Positions 40,419 through 45,004 of a stretch of 45,004 nucleotides of DNA are shown one piece after another. The notes under the pieces are model-generated. The model worked only from the letters and a program-made list of their open reading frames with translations. It had not been told where the DNA came from and searched no databases. Position 1 is the first letter of the stretch. Every line of letters starts with the position of its first letter. Origin of the DNA: Atopobiaceae bacterium. GTDB lineage: Bacteria; Actinomycetota; Coriobacteriia; Coriobacteriales; Atopobiaceae. The stretch is from contig JAFWMH010000023.1 of assembly GCA_017510785.1 (NCBI GenBank), forward strand, positions 1 through 45,004, given 5' to 3'. A program made the translations under genes and the position numbers.

Positions 40419-43358
40419 TCATGCCTCGGACTCGGAGTCGGATTCATGCTCGGGGCTCGGGTCGGAACTCGGTTCGGCAACAGGCTCGTCATCGGGGTCG
40501 GAACCTTGGTCGGTACCCGAATCCGCATTGGAGTCGGAACCCGAGTTGGCATCGGGGTTGGAACCCTGGCCGGGGCTGGAACCCTGTTCGGATCCGGAAC
40601 CTTGGCCGGAGTCAGAGTTCGAATCCGTTTGCGACTCGGTATCGTCTGCATTGGACACGATCTCGAACTCGACCTGTGTTGAACCCTGATAGTCGCCCAT
40701 GCCCGAGATGGTTATGGTAGCCTTGCCCACTTCGATGTTGTTCTCGTACGTCAGCTCGTAGTCGGTACCCTCGGCAAGCACCACACCGTCAAGGCGCACC
40801 ACGGGCTTGGGCTCTATGGCCTCACCCGTATAGACCTGAAGATCGATTTCCGAGACCTCGGCAGCGGAGATGTCGATCGGATTGGCAACATCCCCCTGAA
40901 CGATTTCGAACTCGGTCTGCGTTGAACCCTGGTAGTTGCCCACACCGGCAACGGTAAGTGTAGCTGTGCCCACCTCAGCGTTATTGTTGTACGTCAGCTC
41001 GTAGTCGGTACCCTCGGCAAGCACCACACCGCCAAGGCGCACCACGGGCTTGGGCTCTATGGCCTCACCCGTATAGACCTGAGGATCGATTGCCAAAACC
41101 TCGGCAGCGGAGATGTCTGCAGCTACGATGTTGAATTGTGTCTGCGTAGTCCCCCGATAGTTGCCCTTGCCGGTAAAGGTAACGGTCGCAGTGCCGGCAT
41201 TGGTGTTGTTCCCATACGACGACACGTAGTCGCTACCCTCGACAAGTGTCGCGCCGTTCAAACGCACCACAGGCTTGGGCACGATAGCCTGCCCCGTGTA
41301 GGTTTGGTTGGCTACTACAGACACTTCGGCCGCAGAGATGGCTGCGGCAACGATGGTGAACTTCGCCTGCTTAGAACCTTGGTAGCCGCCCTTCCCGGTA
41401 ACGGTAACGGTCGCAGTGCCGGAATTGATGTTGTTCGTGTACGCAAGGGAATAATCCGTGCCATTCTTGAGTACCTTGGTTCCCAGCTTAACCTCAGGCG
41501 TAGGTTTGAACGCGGCGCCAGTATAGGTTTTATTGGCAATCTGTGCGACAGTCGCCGTCGCAAGGCTTGCCTTAACTATCTTGAACGTAACCTTCTTCGT
41601 TCCGGTGTAGTTGCCCTTGCCGGTAATGGTGATGGTTGCGGTCCCAACTGCCGTGTTGTTGGCATACGCAAACGTATAGTCCGTACCGTTCTTAAGCGTA
41701 ACCGAGCCCATCTTGACGGTAAGGGCGGGTTTAATCGCAGCGCCGGTATAGGTTTTATTGGCAATCGTCGCGACGGATGCCTTCGAGACGTTCGCCTGCA
41801 CAATTTTGAACGTGGCCTTCTTGCTGCCGGTGTAGTTGCCCTTGCCGGTAATGGTGACGGTTGCGGTACCGCGCTTCACGTTGTTCGCATACGCAAGCGT
41901 GTAATCCGTACCACTCTTGAGCGTTACGCCGGACATTTTTACGGTGAGTGCGGGCTTAACGGCAGAGCCAGTGTAGGCCTGATTGGCAATCGTCGCGACG
42001 GATGCCTTCGAGACGTTCGCCTGCACGATTTTGAACGTGACCTTCTTGCTGCCGGTGTAGCCGCCCTTGCCGGTAATGGTAACGGTTGCGGTGCCGCGCT
42101 TAACATTGTTCGCATATTTCAGGGTGAAGTCGGTGCCGTTCTTGAGGGCGGTGCCCCTCACCTTAACCGTAGGCACTGGCTTTACCGCCTTGCTGGTATA
42201 CGCCTGGTTCGCTATAGACGCGACCGTGGAGGAGCTCAAATTAGTCTTCAGCAGATTGGCGGCAGCCTTCCAGCCAGCGGTGCCCGCCTTGAGCACTATG
42301 ATGCTTCCGTGACGGACCTTGCACGTCTTACCGTCCTTGGTAACAAACTTCGTACCAGCCGCGTCCCATCCCTGCTTGGTGAGTGAGGACGACTTGAACA
42401 AGCGTACTCCATTGGCCGTGGCACCGGCAACGCGATCGGCCGCCATAAAATAGGTGCCACCGAGCTTCGCGATGCTTCCGCCCTCGTAGCCATACGTGGC
42501 CTTCTTGTTTATCAGCGTCCACGCGTTTTTGTCTATATTCGACGTTTTATAAACCTGATTAGTAAGCCCGCCCTTTTTTATCACCAAATAGTCGGTTTTG
42601 CCATCGACGAACAACGCGCCATCGATGTAATCGGCACCCTTGGCGGTGTTGCCCGGAATATTGAGACGCATCGCCTTGCCCGCAGTAAAGGTAAGGCCGT
42701 TCGGCCACAGATACTTTGTTTTGCCGTCTGCCGTGCCCGCTTTCGCGGAAAGCTTGGTGACCTTAACCATATAGGCCTGCATACGGTCTTTCGTCGGTTC
42801 GCCATGGAACGCGCCGTAGTATCCCGCCGAGAATACGATGTACACCGAACCGTTCTTGCTTATAAACCACTCGGGTGCAACGGTATCGAAGTCCTTCTTT
42901 TTGGAGCTGTAGCCCGAAGGATACGCGTTGAGGGCAATGCCATGCGTTCCGCTCAGAAGGCCATCACCTTCCGGATGCGTCCAATGCACTAGGTCTGTTG
43001 AGTAGCTAATCATCGGCCAAAACTTGCCGTCGTATCGATTCCAGCCCGAAAGGGACCAAAACTTGCCACCGTAGTACATGATTGACGGATCGACTTGGCC
43101 GTAATGCGCGTTTTTGTTGCTGTCGTAATAAAAGCTCCCGCCGCCGCCGTCATGGCCTTTGGTGTCGTACGTCGTGGCCACGCGTGTCATCTTTTTTCCG
43201 TCGTAACTCACGTAGATACCGTTAGTGTGGTCGCTATCGCTCGTAAAGAACGTTCCAAGCAAGATGTCGTTTGCCGCCATTGCCGTGCGTGGAACAAGTA
43301 CCGCCAACAGCATTACACATATAAAAGTCCATCCAAAAGCGCAATTGACGCGTCTCAT
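40419..43358 (-). CDS. Secreted GH43-like protein with seven Ig-like repeats
   Basis: 979 residues; AAGGTGGTGG precedes the ATG. A signal peptide ends near residue 28 (TAMA). Residues 30-365 resemble a five-bladed GH43 propeller: VDPSIMYYGGKFW (likely base D90), DTVAPEWFI (D158) and YEGGSIAKLGGTYF (likely acid E292), so arabinofuranosidase- or xylosidase-type activity is possible. From about residue 372 follow seven repeats of roughly 75 residues with the pattern YTG-x-A-x-K-P, GTDYT, YANN, GTATVTITGKGNYTG, similar to bacterial Ig-like or MBG-type stalk modules. The last ~75 residues are an acidic Ser/Asp/Glu/Gly tail without LPxTG or a membrane helix, so the protein is either released or held non-covalently. 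The promoter lies in the short gap to lgt. Confidence 0.85.
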   Translation of the reverse strand: MRRVNCAFGWTFICVMLLAVLVPRTAMAANDILLGTFFTSDSDHTNGIYVSYDGKKMTRVATTYDTKGHDGGGGSFYYDSNKNAHYGQVDPSIMYYGGKFWSLSGWNRYDGKFWPMISYSTDLVHWTHPEGDGLLSGTHGIALNAYPSGYSSKKKDFDTVAPEWFISKNGSVYIVFSAGYYGAFHGEPTKDRMQAYMVKVTKLSAKAGTADGKTKYLWPNGLTFTAGKAMRLNIPGNTAKGADYIDGALFVDGKTDYLVIKKGGLTNQVYKTSNIDKNAWTLINKKATYGYEGGSIAKLGGTYFMAADRVAGATANGVRLFKSSSLTKQGWDAAGTKFVTKDGKTCKVRHGSIIVLKAGTAGWKAAANLLKTNLSSSTVASIANQAYTSKAVKPVPTVKVRGTALKNGTDFTLKYANNVKRGTATVTITGKGGYTGSKKVTFKIVQANVSKASVATIANQAYTGSAVKPALTVKMSGVTLKSGTDYTLAYANNVKRGTATVTITGKGNYTGSKKATFKIVQANVSKASVATIANKTYTGAAIKPALTVKMGSVTLKNGTDYTFAYANNTAVGTATITITGKGNYTGTKKVTFKIVKASLATATVAQIANKTYTGAAFKPTPEVKLGTKVLKNGTDYSLAYTNNINSGTATVTVTGKGGYQGSKQAKFTIVAAAISAAEVSVVANQTYTGQAIVPKPVVRLNGATLVEGSDYVSSYGNNTNAGTATVTFTGKGNYRGTTQTQFNIVAADISAAEVLAIDPQVYTGEAIEPKPVVRLGGVVLAEGTDYELTYNNNAEVGTATLTVAGVGNYQGSTQTEFEIVQGDVANPIDISAAEVSEIDLQVYTGEAIEPKPVVRLDGVVLAEGTDYELTYENNIEVGKATITISGMGDYQGSTQVEFEIVSNADDTESQTDSNSDSGQGSGSEQGSSPGQGSNPDANSGSDSNADSGTDQGSDPDDEPVAEPSSDPSPEHESDSESEA

Positions 43359-43395
43359 GTTCCACCACCTTATCCAAGCCTAATACTTATCTGAA

Positions 43396-43401
43396 ATTAT
43401 A
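43396..43401 (-). promoter_or_regulatory. Perfect -10 box upstream of the GH43-like gene
   Basis: TATAAT on the minus strand, about 38 bases before the start codon, inside the 96-bp AT-rich gap behind lgt. No good -35 box lies at the usual distance, so the promoter may need an activator. Confidence 0.55.
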
Positions 43402-43454
43402 CCTCAAAGCATAGATAAGGCACCAGCAAAAGCGTCAAGCATACGACAACGGCG

Positions 43455-44264
43455 TCAGCATACCGCTTGCGGACGGCCGAGCCGACGTGCTCGTACGAGC
43501 AGCAAAACGCCGAGCACAACAAGCGGCAGCGAGAGCAGCTGCCCCATGGTGACGAACCCAAAGAGGTAGCCCAGCTGAACGTCGGGCACGCGAACGAACT
43601 CGATGAGGAAGCGGCACACGCCGTACCATGCCAAAAACGCCCCCATAAACGTGCCCTGCGGACGCGGCGGTACCTTGCGAGCGAGGACCCACAAAAGCAC
43701 AAACAGCAGCACGCCCTCGAGCACAGCCTCGTACAGCTGCGACGGATGCCGGTACACGTTGCCTCCCGTCTCGAACATTACGCCCCACGGCAGATCGCAT
43801 TCCTTGCCCCAAAGCTCGCCGTTCACGAAGTTCGCAAGGCGCCCAAAGAACAAGCCTATTGGCGCCCCACACGCGCCGAGGTCGCACATGGTCGCAATGC
43901 TGAGCCCCTGATACCGGCACACCAACACGCCACCCACAACGGCCCCTATCAAACCGCCATGAAAGCTCATGCCGCCCTCGTTGAGTGCCAAAATCGAAAG
44001 TGGGTTGCTCCAGTACGAGCCCGCACCATAAAAGAGGACGTATCCCAACCGCCCGCCAATAATGATGCCCATGCAAATGCCCGTCATAACGTTTACAACG
44101 TCGTCGACGCTCAAGTCCAGCTTCCATCGCCTCGCGTAACGGTACATTATTACGCCGGCGAGGATGAACCCCGCAAGGTACGCCAGCCCATACCAACGCA
44201 CCGTGAGGGGCCCGAGCGTAAACGCAACGGGGTCCAGCGCATGATACAAATCATTAAGAAACAT
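43455..44264 (-). CDS. lgt: Prolipoprotein diacylglyceryl transferase
   Basis: 269 residues; AAGGAG precedes the ATG at 44264. The protein has seven membrane segments and the Lgt family signatures: MSFHGGLIGA, with the essential His near residue 103, and GRLANFVNGELWG with the conserved Arg. It transfers diacylglycerol from phosphatidylglycerol to the lipobox cysteine of prolipoproteins on the outer face of the membrane, the first step of lipoprotein maturation. It is divergent from the glycosyltransferase gene across a 131-bp gap and lies 96 bp upstream of the GH43-like gene, which has its own -10 box. Confidence 0.96.
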   Translation of the reverse strand: MFLNDLYHALDPVAFTLGPLTVRWYGLAYLAGFILAGVIMYRYARRWKLDLSVDDVVNVMTGICMGIIIGGRLGYVLFYGAGSYWSNPLSILALNEGGMSFHGGLIGAVVGGVLVCRYQGLSIATMCDLGACGAPIGLFFGRLANFVNGELWGKECDLPWGVMFETGGNVYRHPSQLYEAVLEGVLLFVLLWVLARKVPPRPQGTFMGAFLAWYGVCRFLIEFVRVPDVQLGYLFGFVTMGQLLSLPLVVLGVLLLVRARRLGRPQAVC

Positions 44265-44395
44265 TCCAACTCCTTACCATTGCAGTGATAAGAGTGTAGC
44301 GTGTCGCTGGGACAAATGATACGTCGAGCGGTTCTTCTCCATTTACGTGTAGAATGTACTGCGTACGATAAACCGTGACGCAGGAGGCCCTCACA

Positions 44396-45004
44396 ATGGA
44401 GACGGTAAAGCTAGCAAACATCCTTCTGGAAGAGAACCGTCAGTTCCACGAAACGCCACTGCTCTACGTGCGCACGTCATCGTTCATTACGCCCGCCGAC
44501 GAGGACGACGCATGGCGCATCAGCCCCGGCAAAGCCGACTTCACCACGTTCTTCAACGCCCTTTCGGTCGCGAAGTGGCACGAGTACACCGCGGCGCACG
44601 ACTTCTTCCTCCATCTGGAGCATCGCGGCGGGACCTTTGCGTACGTACAAACCCACGCGCAAAGAATCGATATTGAGCCGCAACGCCTAGCGTCCACCAA
44701 GCTCGAAATCGCCGCGTCCGGCGATTGGCAGGAGCTGGAGATTCCCCTCTCTGTGGCAGACAAGGACATCCTTGTGGGATTCGTCCTGGAGGCGCACGGC
44801 TCGTTCGAGCTGCGCAACTCATACTATTACACCCTTGTTGACGCTCACGAAATCCGCCCGGTGGAGCTCGCCATCGCCACCACGACCTTCCGCAAGGAGG
44901 AGTTCATCGAGCGCAACATAGAGCTCGTGCGCACGCGCATCCTGGGCTCGGCGGAGCGTGCTGCGGGCCACCTCACGATGCACGTCGTCGACAACGGCCG
45001 CACC
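44396..45004 (+). CDS. GlfT2-like galactofuranosyltransferase (3' end outside window)
   Basis: 203 codons are visible from the ATG at 44396, eight bases after AGGAGG, and the frame is open to the window edge. The N-terminal part resembles the beta-barrel domain of GlfT2-type enzymes (SVAKWHEYTAAHDFFLHLEH, DWQELEIPLSVADKDILVGF, GSFELRNSYYYTLVDA). It then enters a GT2-type catalytic domain (ELAIATTTFRKEEF-like region, ending LTMHVVDNGRT), where the strand leading to DN binds the nucleotide sugar. The DXD motif is beyond the edge. GlfT2 polymerises galactofuranose from UDP-Galf in actinobacterial cell-wall galactan; here I infer synthesis of a galactofuranose-containing surface glycan, with neighbours presumably to the right of the window. 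Confidence 0.82.
   Translation, partial: METVKLANILLEENRQFHETPLLYVRTSSFITPADEDDAWRISPGKADFTTFFNALSVAKWHEYTAAHDFFLHLEHRGGTFAYVQTHAQRIDIEPQRLASTKLEIAASGDWQELEIPLSVADKDILVGFVLEAHGSFELRNSYYYTLVDAHEIRPVELAIATTTFRKEEFIERNIELVRTRILGSAERAAGHLTMHVVDNGRT

Overview
The window looks like a moderately GC-rich, Gram-positive actinobacterial chromosome, most probably a gut- or mouth-type member of the Coriobacteriia. This is an inference from the gene set, not a database result: a giant LPxTG surface protein with Cna-B repeats, Lgt, UppP, a class UvrA2 ATPase, a YgiQ radical-SAM protein, a PreP-type M16 protease, and strong AGGAGG-like ribosome binding sites. There are 14 apparently intact genes, 2 genes cut by the window edges and 1 broken gene. 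No rRNA, tRNA, CRISPR array, prophage or insertion sequence was recognised.

Left part (1-13,135). A partial gene with hexapeptide repeats runs off the left edge behind a near-consensus promoter. It is followed by an array of about 70-bp palindromic units, a 996-residue sensor/MFS fusion, a YgiQ-type radical-SAM protein, a Uma2-type nuclease, a broken MATE transporter gene lying tail to tail with a UbiB/ABC1 kinase gene, a MerR regulator fused to a membrane/zinc-ribbon module, a 1.2-kb gene-poor stretch with a second palindrome family, a membrane-anchored DNA/RNA nuclease, and a second array of the same 70-bp palindromes.

Middle (13,132-30,117). One gene of 5,661 codons occupies 17 kb. It encodes a sortase-type surface protein: signal anchor, Cys/His repeats, a CHAP-like fold whose catalytic Cys and His appear lost, many isopeptide-forming Cna-B and related modules, two beta-helix blocks around an MBG domain, an InlB-like repeat, a prealbumin-like stalk and an LPSTG anchor. 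Its stop codon lies inside the last unit of the palindrome array.

Right part (30,422-45,004). This holds a UvrA2-like ATPase gene, an AT-rich island with a long inverted repeat, uppP and a universal stress gene diverging around a foldable intergenic element, a secreted coiled-coil/lysozyme-fold protein, an M16C metalloprotease behind a 17-bp hairpin, a secreted GH43-like protein with seven Ig-like repeats, lgt, and a GlfT2-like glycosyltransferase cut by the right edge.

The common theme is the cell envelope: lipid carrier recycling (UppP), lipoprotein maturation (Lgt), probable galactofuran-type glycan synthesis (GlfT2-like), wall turnover (coiled-coil hydrolase), secreted glycan binding or cleavage (GH43-like), a surface nuclease and a giant adhesin. 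The most unusual non-coding material is the covarying palindrome arrays, a second palindrome family, and foldable elements upstream of the stress-protein and protease genes. Protein families are assigned from recognised motifs only; no similarity search was run.
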